NCBI RefSeq assembly: GCF_023278185.1
Contig: NZ_CP066356.1
Location: forward strand, 8,052,001 to 8,116,000
Origin: Bradyrhizobium elkanii USDA 76
GTDB lineage: Bacteria; Pseudomonadota; Alphaproteobacteria; Rhizobiales; Xanthobacteraceae
Direction: 5' to 3'
Length of the DNA stretch: 64,000 nucleotides
Numbering within the stretch: the stretch's first letter is position 1; each line of letters starts with the position of its first letter. Both the position numbers and the translations under genes were made by a program. Of the stretch, positions 28,485-37,034 are shown piece after piece. Below the pieces are notes generated by a model. The model was not told where the DNA came from, made no database searches, and was given only the letters and a program-made list of their open reading frames with translations.

Positions 28485-29471
28485 ATGCCCCCTTCCCGCT
28501 CCGACATGGAGATCGAATTGAGCAAGCTGTCCTCGCCCCGGATCTTCCTGGTGCGGATGCTGGTGTTCCTGGTGCTCTGCGGCCTGGTCGGGGTCGTGCT
28601 GTACAAGCAGATCGTCACCGCCTTCTTTGCCAATCCGGGGCTGAACGCCCTGATCGGGGCAGTGCTGCTGATCGGCATCATCCTGGCGTTCCGCCAGGTG
28701 ATCCGGCTCTATCCCGAGGTCGCCTGGGTCAACAATTTCCGCATCGCCGACCCCGGCCTTGCGATCGAGCGCCGCCCGACGCTGCTTGCCCCGATGGCCG
28801 CGATCCTCGGCGGCGAACGCTCGGGGCGGATGTCGATCTCGCAGCAGACCATGCGGCATCTGCTCGATTCGATCGCAACCCGCCTGGATGAAGCCCGCGA
28901 CATCTCGCGCTACATGACCGGCCTGTTGGTGTTCCTCGGCCTGCTCGGCACGTTCTGGGGTCTGATCGAGACGGTGGGCTCGGTCGGCAAGGTGATCGAC
29001 GGGCTCAAGGTCGGCGGCGACGCCGGCGCGCTGTTCGATACGCTGAAGGAGGGCCTCGCCGCGCCGCTCGGCGGCATGGGCATCTCGTTCTCGTCCTCGC
29101 TGTTCGGCCTTGCCGGCTCGCTGATCCTCGGCTTCCTCGACCTGCAGTCGAGCCAGGCCCAGAACCGCTTCTACACCGACCTCGAGGACTGGCTCGCCGG
29201 CACCGTGCGCGGCATTTCCGGCGATGAAGCCGGCGTTTCCGGTAATATGCAGGGCGCGATCGACCGGCTCCGCACCGCGCTCGAGGAAGGCGGCGGCGGC
29301 CGCAGCACCACGGCCGCGATGGCCAATCTTGCCGAGGCGATCCAGGGGCTGGTTGCGCATATGCGCACCGAGCAGCAGATGATCCGGGAATGGGCCGACG
29401 GCCAGGGCGAGCAGAACCGCGAGATCAAGCGGCTGCTCGAACGCCTCGCCCGCCAACCCGAGAAGAGCTAG
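28485..29471 (+). CDS. MotA/TolQ/ExbB-like proton-channel membrane protein
   Basis: About 328 residues. Two N-terminal membrane segments (FLVRMLVFLVLCGLVGVVL and LNALIGAVLLIGIILAF) are followed by a cytoplasmic stretch. Two further membrane helices (YMTGLLVFLGLLGTFWGLIE and GMGISFSSSLFGLAGSLIL) carry the Gly-rich TolQ/ExbB/MotA signature. The C-terminus is a coiled coil. It pairs with the OmpA-domain gene 27 bases downstream, so the two likely form a stator-like complex linking proton flow to the cell wall. Start uncertain: ATGs at 28455, 28485 and 28506 are all in frame. Confidence 0.82.
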   Translation: MPPSRSDMEIELSKLSSPRIFLVRMLVFLVLCGLVGVVLYKQIVTAFFANPGLNALIGAVLLIGIILAFRQVIRLYPEVAWVNNFRIADPGLAIERRPTLLAPMAAILGGERSGRMSISQQTMRHLLDSIATRLDEARDISRYMTGLLVFLGLLGTFWGLIETVGSVGKVIDGLKVGGDAGALFDTLKEGLAAPLGGMGISFSSSLFGLAGSLILGFLDLQSSQAQNRFYTDLEDWLAGTVRGISGDEAGVSGNMQGAIDRLRTALEEGGGGRSTTAAMANLAEAIQGLVAHMRTEQQMIREWADGQGEQNREIKRLLERLARQPEKS

Positions 29472-29498
29472 CCGGAGAGCAAGCCCAAGGAGAGACCC

Positions 29499-30527
29499 AT
29501 GGCCCTCGCCCGCTCGCGCCGCAGCGAATCCGGCTTCAACTACTGGCCCGGCTTTGTCGATGCATTGTCGACGCTGGTGCTGTCGATCGTGTTCCTGCTG
29601 TCGGTGTTCCTCGTCGTGCAATTCTTCCTGTCGCAGGAGGTCACCGGCAAGGACAAGGCGCTGGAACAGCTCACCGCCAAGATCGCCCAGCTCAACGACC
29701 TGTTGTCGCTGGAGAAGCTCTCCAAGCTGACGCTCGACGACCAGGTGGCGCAGCTGCGCGCCGGCCTCGCTTCCGCGGAAGGCGAGCGCGACCGCATGAA
29801 GGGACTCTATGAGGGGCTCGCGAGTTCCGGCAGCGACGCGCAGGGCCGCGCCAACGAGCTCAACAAGGCGCTGGAGTCCGAGAAGGCCGTATCGTCGCGC
29901 GCACTGGCGCAGATCGAGCTGCTGAACCAGCAGATCAGCGCGCTGCGCCGCCAGCTCGCCGCGCTCGAAGAGGCGCTCGACGCCTCCGAGAAACGCGACA
30001 AGGAATCGCAGAACCGCATCGCCGATCTCGGCCAGCGCCTCAACGTCGCGCTGGCGCAGCGAGTGCAGGAACTATCGAAGTACCGCTCGGAATTCTTCGG
30101 CCGGCTGCGTGCGATCCTCGGCAACCGTCCCGATATCCGCGTCGTCGGCGACCGCTTCGTGTTCCAGTCCGAAGTGTTCTTCGACACCGGCCAGGCGACG
30201 CTGCTGCCCGAGGGCAAGACCGAGCTCGACACGGTCGCGAGCGCGCTGATCGATCTCGACAAGCAGATCCCACCCGAGATCGCCTGGGTGCTGCGCGTCG
30301 ACGGCCACACCGACGTGCGGCCCATCAACAGCCCGCTGTTCAAGTCGAACTGGGAACTGTCCTCGGCGCGCGCGATCTCGGTGGTGCAGTACCTGGTTTC
30401 GCTCGGCGTGCCGGCGCAGCGCCTGGTCGCCGCCGGCTTCGCCGAATTCCAGCCGCTCGACGCCGCGCAGACCGAAGAGGCCTACAAGCGCAACCGCCGC
30501 ATCGAGCTGAAGCTGACGGAACGCTAG
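29499..30527 (+). CDS. MotB/OmpA-family peptidoglycan-binding membrane protein
   Basis: A 342-residue partner of the preceding gene. A single N-terminal membrane helix (DALSTLVLSIVFLLSVFLVV) is followed by a long periplasmic coiled coil (residues about 50-190). A C-terminal OmpA domain has FDTGQATLLPEG, LRVDGHTDVRPI and YKRNRRIELKL, which binds peptidoglycan. The layout resembles MotB and rhizobial homologues annotated as peptidoglycan-binding proteins. It need not be flagellar; there are no flagellar genes nearby. AAGGAGAGACCC before the ATG is a good ribosome site. Confidence 0.88.
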   Translation: MALARSRRSESGFNYWPGFVDALSTLVLSIVFLLSVFLVVQFFLSQEVTGKDKALEQLTAKIAQLNDLLSLEKLSKLTLDDQVAQLRAGLASAEGERDRMKGLYEGLASSGSDAQGRANELNKALESEKAVSSRALAQIELLNQQISALRRQLAALEEALDASEKRDKESQNRIADLGQRLNVALAQRVQELSKYRSEFFGRLRAILGNRPDIRVVGDRFVFQSEVFFDTGQATLLPEGKTELDTVASALIDLDKQIPPEIAWVLRVDGHTDVRPINSPLFKSNWELSSARAISVVQYLVSLGVPAQRLVAAGFAEFQPLDAAQTEEAYKRNRRIELKLTER

Positions 30528-30615
30528 GACGACGGCGTCCGGCCCACCAATCGTCATTGCCGGGCTCGACTGTGTTTGCGTGAACCTGTGGGACGGGCAC
30601 ACGGCACTATCCGTT

Positions 30616-30757
30616 CGTCGTCCTGGCGAAAGCCAGGACTCATAGCCACCGCACTTGATCCTGGACGGGATCGTGACCCCAGCATCGCGCAACAATTGGG
30701 ATTTGGGGTAATGGGTCCTGGCTTTCGCCAGGACGACATTGAGTGTGTGGCGCGGTC
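30616..30757. repeat. Palindromic repeat, GTCCTGGCGAAAGCCAGGAC type (family D, copy 1)
   Basis: Outer arms each contain GTCCTGGCGAAAGCCAGGAC-like palindromes, with a conserved inner part (CATAGCCACCGCA, GGGATCGTGACCCCAGC, GCAACAATTGGGATT). A second copy at 42710-42840 is the target of the IS4-type insertion. Confidence 0.85.
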
Positions 30758-31022
30758 CGTGAGTCACACATCCGCATTCTCGCGACATGAATGTCCAAAC
30801 TTCATGTCGAAGGATCTGCAACGACCGGCGAGGCGTCGCCGCGATCGGTCGAGACCTTCCATTACACGGATATGTGCTTCCTCGCTGGCGAGGCGTCCGG
30901 GAACGCATCAAATGCGGCTGACGTTATGCTGGTATCGTAATCTCGCGGGCTTGGCGGATATCTCGTCTCCGTCGCGGCTGTGCCCATCGCTCCAGCCTCA
31001 CCGCGCCATCTCGGACCAGCGC

Positions 31023-31298
31023 ATGCTCAAGACCAAATTCGCCATCGTCGTCGCCGCCGGCCTCGTCCTCGCACCGGCCCAGCTTCTCGCGCAAAACACC
31101 GGCGGCACGCCGCTGCCGCCCAGGCCGGGCGACCGCGCCGCGCCGTCGAACGGCGTCGGCGGCACAGCGCTCCCGACCCAGTCCGGCCAGCGCGTCGCAC
31201 CGTCTTCCGGCACCGGCGGCGGCAGCGCCGCACCGGCGCTTCCGGGAGGCCCGACGGGCACCACCACCGGCAATGCCGACAACCCGCAGCGGCGATGA
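31023..31298 (+). CDS. Small secreted Gly/Pro-rich protein, unknown function
   Basis: A 91-residue protein. MLKTKFAIVVAAGLVLAPAQ then LLAQ is a signal peptide with likely cleavage after LLA-Q. The mature part is low-complexity, rich in Gly, Pro, Thr and Ala (GGTPLPPRPGDRAAP, GGTALPTQSGQRVAP), with two related 25-residue units. Longer frames start upstream but pass through the family D repeat. I do not recognise a family; it resembles small exported rhizobial proteins of unknown role. Confidence 0.6.
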   Translation: MLKTKFAIVVAAGLVLAPAQLLAQNTGGTPLPPRPGDRAAPSNGVGGTALPTQSGQRVAPSSGTGGGSAAPALPGGPTGTTTGNADNPQRR

Positions 31299-31413
31299 CG
31301 CGAGCCACGCTTGCGCGGGACGTCCTCGCGTGAGCCATTGAACGCGCGCCCGATCCGATCGGCGATGGTCTGCGCCGAACGTCCATTCGAACATTGATTG
31401 ATGAAACGCCGCG

Positions 31414-31755
31414 CTAGACCGCGCCGGCCGGCTCCGCGGCCGGCTCAACCGGCTCGACTTCGGCCGTCACGAATTTGAGCCCGTAGGTCTTGCCGCGACG
31501 CCAGACCACCTTGCAAGGGTAGCGCTTGGCGTGATCGGCGAGCAGCGTCAGCGCGAGGCGGTCATTCACCTCGAACTCGACCTCGGTGGTGATCTTGGCG
31601 CCGCCCGGCGAGATGTCGACCACGGCGCATTGGCTCTCGGTCGCGCCGTCGTCGACCGTGATCCAGGCCGCACGATTGTTGAGCTGGCGCCGCGGCTCGC
31701 GACTGACCTTGATCCGTGCTCCATTGCTCGCCATCGTCGCCGTCCTTGAAGCCAT
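31414..31755 (-). CDS. PilZ-domain protein
   Basis: A 113-residue single-domain protein. The c-di-GMP motif is intact: Arg-x-x-x-Arg in REPRRQ and VDISPGGAKI (Asp-x-Ser-x-x-Gly), followed by VNDRLALTLL and YPCKVVWRRGKTYGLKF. Single PilZ domains act as c-di-GMP receptors that alter motility, polysaccharide synthesis or transcription through a partner. Alternative start MASNGARIK seven codons in. No obvious partner gene is adjacent. Confidence 0.87.
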   Translation of the reverse strand: MASRTATMASNGARIKVSREPRRQLNNRAAWITVDDGATESQCAVVDISPGGAKITTEVEFEVNDRLALTLLADHAKRYPCKVVWRRGKTYGLKFVTAEVEPVEPAAEPAGAV

Positions 31756-32050
31756 TGGTCATTGAAAGACATTGCACACCGCGCACGTCGATCGACGCGC
31801 CCGGCACAGAACCGCAGCGGTCACAATGCCGGCCCCCCGTAAAGTCCGGCTTAGCGCGATCGCTTGAACTTTACCGGAATCTTGACCCGGCTTTTAGCGA
31901 ACAGGGATTCTGCAATTCCATCAGCGGGATACCGGCCACATGCGCCGGCTTGACACGGGGACTGCACTCTTGGTGAAGTGGCGGCCGTGGCGTTGACCAC
32001 ATCCCTGCAACAAGAGCGCTTCAAGCCGCCTTTTCCGACGGAAACGACCC

Positions 32051-33565
32051 ATGCTGATCCCCCTCGCCGACGTGCCGCGCTGGTATGCCGAACGCAAGCC
32101 TGCGGATGCGATCGCCATCAGTCATGGCGCGGATGCGCTGACCTGGCTCGAGCTCGAGCGCCGCGCCAACGCACGGGCGCGCGTCTTCGCCGCCAAGGGC
32201 GTCAAGCCCGGCGACTTCGTCGCGATCGGGCTGCCCAACAGCAACGCGTTCTTCGAGACGACCTTCGCGGTGTGGAAGTGCGGCGCGACGCCGACCTCGC
32301 TGTCATGGCGGCTGCCACGCGGCGAGGCCGCCGCGGTGCTCGAGATTCTAAAACCGTCGCTGGTGGTCGGCGGCGAGGCCGACTGGAATGCGCCGAATTC
32401 GCTGCCGGTGAATTTCGTGCCGGATGGATTCTCCGAGGAGCCGCTCGATGCGCCGGTCGCGCGCTATTGGAAGGCGATGACGAGCGGCGGCTCGACGGGA
32501 CGGCCGAAGGTGATCCTCGATCACAACCCCGCGGTGATCGAGACCACGGCCGAGGCGACGCTTGGCATTGCGCGCGACACCTCGCTGCTCAATCCAGGGC
32601 CGCTCTATCACAATGCGCCGTTCATCCTCTCGCACTTTGCGCTGTTCGGGGGCGGAAGGGTCACCGGCATGGTGAAGTTCGACGCCGAGGAGACGCTGCG
32701 GCTGATCGAGCGCGAGCGCGTGCAGTGGGTGAATTTCGTGCCGACCATGATGCACCGGATCTGGGCGCTGCCCGAGGAGGTGCGCAGCCGCTACGACGTC
32801 TCCAGTCTGAAGATCGTGTTTCACATGGCGGCTCCGATGCCGCCCTGGCTGAAGGAGAAGTGGATCGAATGGCTCGGCCCCGAGCGGATCTGGGAGCTCT
32901 ATGGCGGCACCGAGCGGCAGGGCGCCTGCGTGATCTCGGGCGTCGAATGGATGGCGCACAAGGGCTCGGTCGGCAAGATCGGCGAGACGGCAAAGCTGCG
33001 CATCATCGGCGAGGACGGCAACGACGTCGCGCCCGGCGAGACCGGCGAAATCTATTTCCTGCCCAACGACGGCGCCGGCTCGACCTATCACTACCTCGGC
33101 GCAACGCCGAAGCGGCGGCCGGATGGCTGGGAGTCGCTCGGCGATATCGGCCGGCTCGACGAAGAGGGTTATCTCTATCTCGGCGACCGGCTCGCCGACA
33201 TGGTGCTGCGCGGCGGCGCCAACATCTATCCGGCCGAGGTCGAGGCCGCTGTCAGCGAGCATCCCGAGGTGCGCTCCTGCGTCGTGGTCGGACTGCCCGA
33301 TCCGGAATTCGGCCAGCGCGTGCACGCGATCCTCGAGCTCGCCGACAGCGCCGATGCACAAGCGATCGCCGACGGCATGGGCGATTTCCTGAAGGACCGG
33401 CTCAGCCGCTACAAGCATCCGGAAAGTTTCGAGCGCGTCGGCACCGCGCCGCGCGACGATTCCGGAAAGGTTCGCCGCACCATGCTGCGCGACGAGCGCG
33501 CCGCGTGGATCAAGGACAACCGCGCCTTCCGCATCATGCCGGCGCGTGCGGCAAAAACCGAATAG
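32051..33565 (+). CDS. AMP-forming acyl-CoA ligase (ANL superfamily)
   Basis: A 504-residue ANL enzyme. The P-loop-like A3 motif is KAMTSGGSTGRPKVI, A5 is WELYGGTERQG, A7 is GDIGRLDEEGYLYLGDR, A8 begins MVLRGGANIYPAEVE, and the C-terminal A10-like region contains SGKVRRTML with its lysine. It activates a carboxylic acid as acyl-AMP and transfers it to CoA. The overall pattern is close to bile-acid/cyclohexane-carboxylate-type ligases; the acid is unknown. It stands alone, with the pseudoprotease gene following on the same strand. Confidence 0.88.
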   Translation: MLIPLADVPRWYAERKPADAIAISHGADALTWLELERRANARARVFAAKGVKPGDFVAIGLPNSNAFFETTFAVWKCGATPTSLSWRLPRGEAAAVLEILKPSLVVGGEADWNAPNSLPVNFVPDGFSEEPLDAPVARYWKAMTSGGSTGRPKVILDHNPAVIETTAEATLGIARDTSLLNPGPLYHNAPFILSHFALFGGGRVTGMVKFDAEETLRLIERERVQWVNFVPTMMHRIWALPEEVRSRYDVSSLKIVFHMAAPMPPWLKEKWIEWLGPERIWELYGGTERQGACVISGVEWMAHKGSVGKIGETAKLRIIGEDGNDVAPGETGEIYFLPNDGAGSTYHYLGATPKRRPDGWESLGDIGRLDEEGYLYLGDRLADMVLRGGANIYPAEVEAAVSEHPEVRSCVVVGLPDPEFGQRVHAILELADSADAQAIADGMGDFLKDRLSRYKHPESFERVGTAPRDDSGKVRRTMLRDERAAWIKDNRAFRIMPARAAKTE

Positions 33566-33706
33566 GTTCAATCATCTTGCGAGGAGCAGGTCTGCACGCC
33601 ACATGAGCTGTGCAGGCGGCCCTGCAAGGTATATCATTCCATCTTCCCTGCCGGCAGAACCTCGGTCTACCTTGAGGTTCCAGCGCCCTGCACGCCAGGA
33701 GATCCC

Positions 33707-34681
33707 TTGATGCCCTCCGCGACCGAATGGAAAGTGCCCGCGGCCTTTCAGCCTCGCCCCGAGGATTACCGTTACGATCTCGATCGCGCGCTGATGAGTG
33801 TGGTCGGGTTGCATTCGATCATTCCGCCGGATGCTTTCAGCGCCGAGACGCTCGGCACCGAGCGCGCCGGCAATGGCGTCCTGATCGACGACGGGCTGGT
33901 GCTGACGATCGGCTATCTGATCACCGAAGCCGCCACGGTGTGGCTGCATCTCGGCGACGGCCGCGCGGTCGAGGGCCACGCGCTCGGCTTCGATTTCGAA
34001 TCCGGCTTCGGCCTGGTGCAGGCGCTCGGCCGGCTCGATCTCGAGCCGCTGCGGATCGGCTCGTCGGCGGCGACCCAGGTCGGCGACAATGTAGTGCTCG
34101 GCGGCGCCGGCGGCCGCACGCGCTCGGTCGCAAGCCAGATCGCGGCGAAGCAGGAATTCGCCGGCTACTGGGAGTATCTGCTCGACGAGGCGATCTTCAC
34201 CTCTCCGTCGCATCCGAACTGGGGCGGCACCGGGCTGATCAACAATGCCGGCGAGCTGATCGGCATCGGCTCGCTGCAGCTCGAACGCGAGCGCTCGGGC
34301 CACGCCGAGCACGTCAACATGATCGTGCCGATCGATCTGCTCAATCCGGTGCTGGACGATTTGCGCAAGTACGGCCGGGTCGACAAGCCGGCACGGCCGT
34401 GGCTCGGCATGTACACGACCGAGATCGACAATCGCCTCGTGGTGGTCGGCGTCGCCAGCAAGGGACCCGCGGCGCGCGCCGAACTGAAGACCGGCGACGT
34501 GATCCTCGCGGTCGACGGCGACAAGGTGACGAGCCAGGCCGGCTTCTACCGCAAGCTCTGGTCGCTCGGCGCGGCCGGCGTCGACGTGCCGCTGACCATC
34601 TATCACGAGGGCGTCACCTTCGACGTCACGCTGACCTCGATCGACCGCATGAAGCTGTTGAAGGCGCCGCGGCTACACTAA
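33707..34681 (+). CDS. HtrA-like trypsin-fold pseudoprotease with PDZ domain
   Basis: A 324-residue protein laid out as HtrA/DegP: a trypsin-like barrel (about 35-215) then a PDZ domain (about 225-320; VVVGVASKGPAARAELKTGD). By alignment to the HtrA pattern all three catalytic residues appear lost. LTNNHVV becomes LTIGYLI (His to Tyr). The D..TDLAL region reads DFESGFGL (Asp to Gly). NPGNSGGPLVN becomes HPNWGGTGLIN (Ser to Gly). There is no signal peptide, so it is cytoplasmic, unlike DegP. It is probably a peptide-binding scaffold. An esterase gene follows after 24 bases, suggesting co-transcription. Confidence 0.82.
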   Translation: MMPSATEWKVPAAFQPRPEDYRYDLDRALMSVVGLHSIIPPDAFSAETLGTERAGNGVLIDDGLVLTIGYLITEAATVWLHLGDGRAVEGHALGFDFESGFGLVQALGRLDLEPLRIGSSAATQVGDNVVLGGAGGRTRSVASQIAAKQEFAGYWEYLLDEAIFTSPSHPNWGGTGLINNAGELIGIGSLQLERERSGHAEHVNMIVPIDLLNPVLDDLRKYGRVDKPARPWLGMYTTEIDNRLVVVGVASKGPAARAELKTGDVILAVDGDKVTSQAGFYRKLWSLGAAGVDVPLTIYHEGVTFDVTLTSIDRMKLLKAPRLH

Positions 34682-34705
34682 TACAAAACAGAAGAGGCAG
34701 CAGCG

Positions 34706-35788
34706 ATGAGCGAGGCCGTGGTTGACGACATCGTGGCCGTGCTGCAGACGCTGCTGCAGACGCTGGAGTCGCTGTCCTTTGTCGCGCGCAACCTCAATCC
34801 GCCGGACTTCGATCGGGTGATGCAGATCGCGGGCGAGCCGGAGGAGGCCTTGCAGGCGGTGCGGCCGCGGCTTGCCGCATGGCCGGAGAAATTCGCGCAC
34901 ATCAAGACCGCGCTGGAAGCTGCGATCGAACCGGCGCTGTCCGGCTATGCGGGCCTGCGCGCAGTGCAGAACGGCGAAGGCGACCTGGTCAGCGTGTTCC
35001 GCGCGCTGCGCTATCTGCCGCGGGCGCAGGAGGCGCTCTATCCCTTGACCGAGCTGCCGCCGGTCAGCGGTTTCTTCATCGCGCCCGATCTGCGCGAGAA
35101 TACCGAGTTGCAGGCGAAGCTCGCGGCCAAGCCCAACGCCGACACCGGCATCTTCCATGAGCGCAACGAGCCGGGCAGCCGCGGCGGCTTCTCGATGTAC
35201 GTGCCGGAATACTACACGCCCGATCGCGCCTGGCCGCTGGTGATGGCGCTGCATGGCGGCAGCGGCAACGGCCGCGGCTTCCTGTGGAGCTGGCTGCGCG
35301 ATGCGCGCAGCCGCGGCGCCATCCTGGTGGCGCCGACCGCGACCGGCCAGACCTGGGCACTGATGGGCGAGGACACCGACACGCCAAACCTCAACCGCAT
35401 CCTCGACCAGGTGCGGGCGCGCTGGACGATCGACGAGACGCGCCTGCTGCTGACCGGCATGAGCGACGGCGGCACCTTCAGCTATGTGAGCGGGCTCGAC
35501 GGCGCCTCGCGCTTCACGCATCTGGCGCCGGTTGCGGCGACCTTCCATCCGCTGATGGCGGAGATGGCCGACGCGGAGCGGCTGCGCGGCTTGCCGATCT
35601 TCATCACCCATGGCCGGCTCGACTGGATGTTTCCGGTGCAGACCGCGCGGCAGACCCAAGGCCTGCTGTCGGCCGCCGGCGCCAGGGTGACCTATCGCGA
35701 GATCGACGATCTCAGCCACACCTACCCGCGCGAGATCAATGCGGAGATCATGCAGTGGCTGAATGGAGCAGCTACTGGCGACACCTGA
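34706..35788 (+). CDS. Alpha/beta-hydrolase (phospholipase/carboxylesterase type)
   Basis: A 360-residue protein. An N-terminal helical region (1-160) precedes the hydrolase core with MALHGGSGNGRGFLWSWL (oxyanion region), the nucleophile elbow LTGMSDGGTF (Ser near 252), the acid in HGRLDWMFPV and the His in IDDLSHTYPRE. It therefore has a complete Ser-Asp-His triad, in contrast to the pseudoprotease upstream in the same putative operon. The substrate is unknown. A family C repeat begins 13 bases after its stop. Confidence 0.85.
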   Translation: MSEAVVDDIVAVLQTLLQTLESLSFVARNLNPPDFDRVMQIAGEPEEALQAVRPRLAAWPEKFAHIKTALEAAIEPALSGYAGLRAVQNGEGDLVSVFRALRYLPRAQEALYPLTELPPVSGFFIAPDLRENTELQAKLAAKPNADTGIFHERNEPGSRGGFSMYVPEYYTPDRAWPLVMALHGGSGNGRGFLWSWLRDARSRGAILVAPTATGQTWALMGEDTDTPNLNRILDQVRARWTIDETRLLLTGMSDGGTFSYVSGLDGASRFTHLAPVAATFHPLMAEMADAERLRGLPIFITHGRLDWMFPVQTARQTQGLLSAAGARVTYREIDDLSHTYPREINAEIMQWLNGAATGDT

Positions 35789-35800
35789 GGAAATCTCTTC

Positions 35801-35890
35801 CGTCACCCTGAGGAGCGCGAAGCGCGTCTCGAAGGGTCGACGGCCCGGCTGCGGCCGCGCGGCTGCATCGGGGCCGAGACGCGCTTCTGC
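35801..35890. repeat. Palindromic repeat, family C (copy 2)
   Basis: CGTCACCCTGAGGAGCGCGA with CTCGAAGGGT and GGCCCGGCTGCGGCCG. It lies exactly at the point where the truncated SDR gene loses homology, so it probably marks the deletion or insertion junction. Confidence 0.75.
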
Positions 35891-36117
35891 GCAATCGCCG
35901 CATCGACCGACGCCTGCGATCCGACATCGAACTCGAGCGCGCGCAGGTCGACCGTGTTGTCGCGCGCGAACTCCTCGATATCGGCGACCGCGGCGGCGTT
36001 GCGGCCGGTGGTGTGACGCATCGAGGCGTAGACGGTGTGGCCGGCCCTGGCGAGCGCGTTGGCGGTGAGGCGGCCGAAGCCGCTCGAAGCGCCGGTGATG
36101 ACGATGACCTGTTTCAT
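35803..36117 (-). pseudogene. Truncated short-chain dehydrogenase (SDR) N-terminal fragment
   Basis: The ATG at 36117 opens MKQVIVITGASSGFGRLTAN with the SDR cofactor motif TGASSGFG, and SDR sequence continues to about DVGSQASVDAAIAQ (roughly 77 residues). It then runs into repeat family C sequence and stops at 35803. The catalytic Ser-Tyr-Lys half is missing, so it cannot be an active SDR. It is preceded by an intact SDR gene on the same strand. Confidence 0.8.
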
Positions 36118-36173
36118 GACAAATATCCCTGTGAAATCGGTTGAATGCGCGTTGGGTTGGAGATGTGCGGGCG

Positions 36174-36914
36174 TCAGACCAGGCCGCCATTGGCGCGCAG
36201 CGTCTGGCCGTTGATCCAGGACCCGTCGGGCCCGGCGAGGAACGACACGACAGAGGCGATGTCGTCGGGCGTGCCGAGCCGCTCCAGCGGCACCATCTTG
36301 GCGAAGCGGTCGATCAGCTCGTCCGACTTGCCGTGCAGGAACAGATCGGTCGCGGTCGGCCCGGGCGCGACCGCATTCACCGTGATGCCGCGGCCGCGCA
36401 ACTCCTTGGACAGGATCGCGGTCAACGACTCGATCGCGGCCTTGGTCGCGACATAGATGCCGTAGGTCTCGAGCCTGGTGCCGACCACGCTGGTCGAGAA
36501 GTTGACGATGCGTCCGCCGTTGCGCAGCCGGCGCGCCGCCTCGCGCATGGTGTTGAAGCTGCCCTTCAAATTGACCGCGACCTGCTGGTCGAACGCGGCA
36601 TCGTCGCTGTCGGCGATCTTGCCGAGCTTCATGATGCCGGCATTGTTGACCAGCACGTCGACGCCGCCGAAGGCGGCTTCCGCCGCGTCGAACATGCCGC
36701 GCACCGCGCTGGCATCGCTGACATCGGCCTTCGCGGTCAGTGCCCGGCCGCCGGCGGCCTCGATCCTGTCGGCCACCGCCTGCGCGGACTTGGCGTCGCC
36801 GGAGTAGTTGATGACGACGGTGAAGCCGTCCCTGGCAAGGCGTTCGGCAACCGCCGCGCCGATCCCGCGCGAGGCGCCCGTCACCAGGGCCACCTTGTTG
36901 GTTTGGTTGGTCAT
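36174..36914 (-). CDS. Short-chain dehydrogenase/reductase (3-oxoacyl-ACP reductase-like)
   Basis: A 246-residue classical SDR. The NAD(P) motif is TGASRGIGAAVAERL, followed by NNAGIMKLG, the catalytic Ser region NFSTSVVGT, and YVATKAAIESLT with the Tyr-x-x-x-Lys pair. The C-terminus ends LRANGGLV. It is divergent from a LysR-type regulator whose start lies 120 bases away, the usual layout for a regulator controlling its neighbour. Substrate unknown. Confidence 0.92.
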   Translation of the reverse strand: MTNQTNKVALVTGASRGIGAAVAERLARDGFTVVINYSGDAKSAQAVADRIEAAGGRALTAKADVSDASAVRGMFDAAEAAFGGVDVLVNNAGIMKLGKIADSDDAAFDQQVAVNLKGSFNTMREAARRLRNGGRIVNFSTSVVGTRLETYGIYVATKAAIESLTAILSKELRGRGITVNAVAPGPTATDLFLHGKSDELIDRFAKMVPLERLGTPDDIASVVSFLAGPDGSWINGQTLRANGGLV

Positions 36915-37034
36915 TTTCAGTCTCCCATCTGGTGGTGCGGCCGCGCCGCGTTCGATGGCAGGACACTATGCCTTGGCGTATGCCGGATAATCATGCATCT
37001 TCTGGCATCACTATTCGTTACATCCGGATAATAG

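Noticed and set aside
28485..30527. Calling the pair MotA/MotB of the flagellar motor
   Set aside because: No flagellar genes are near and the OmpA-domain protein has an unusually long coiled coil; a general stator-like or envelope role is safer.
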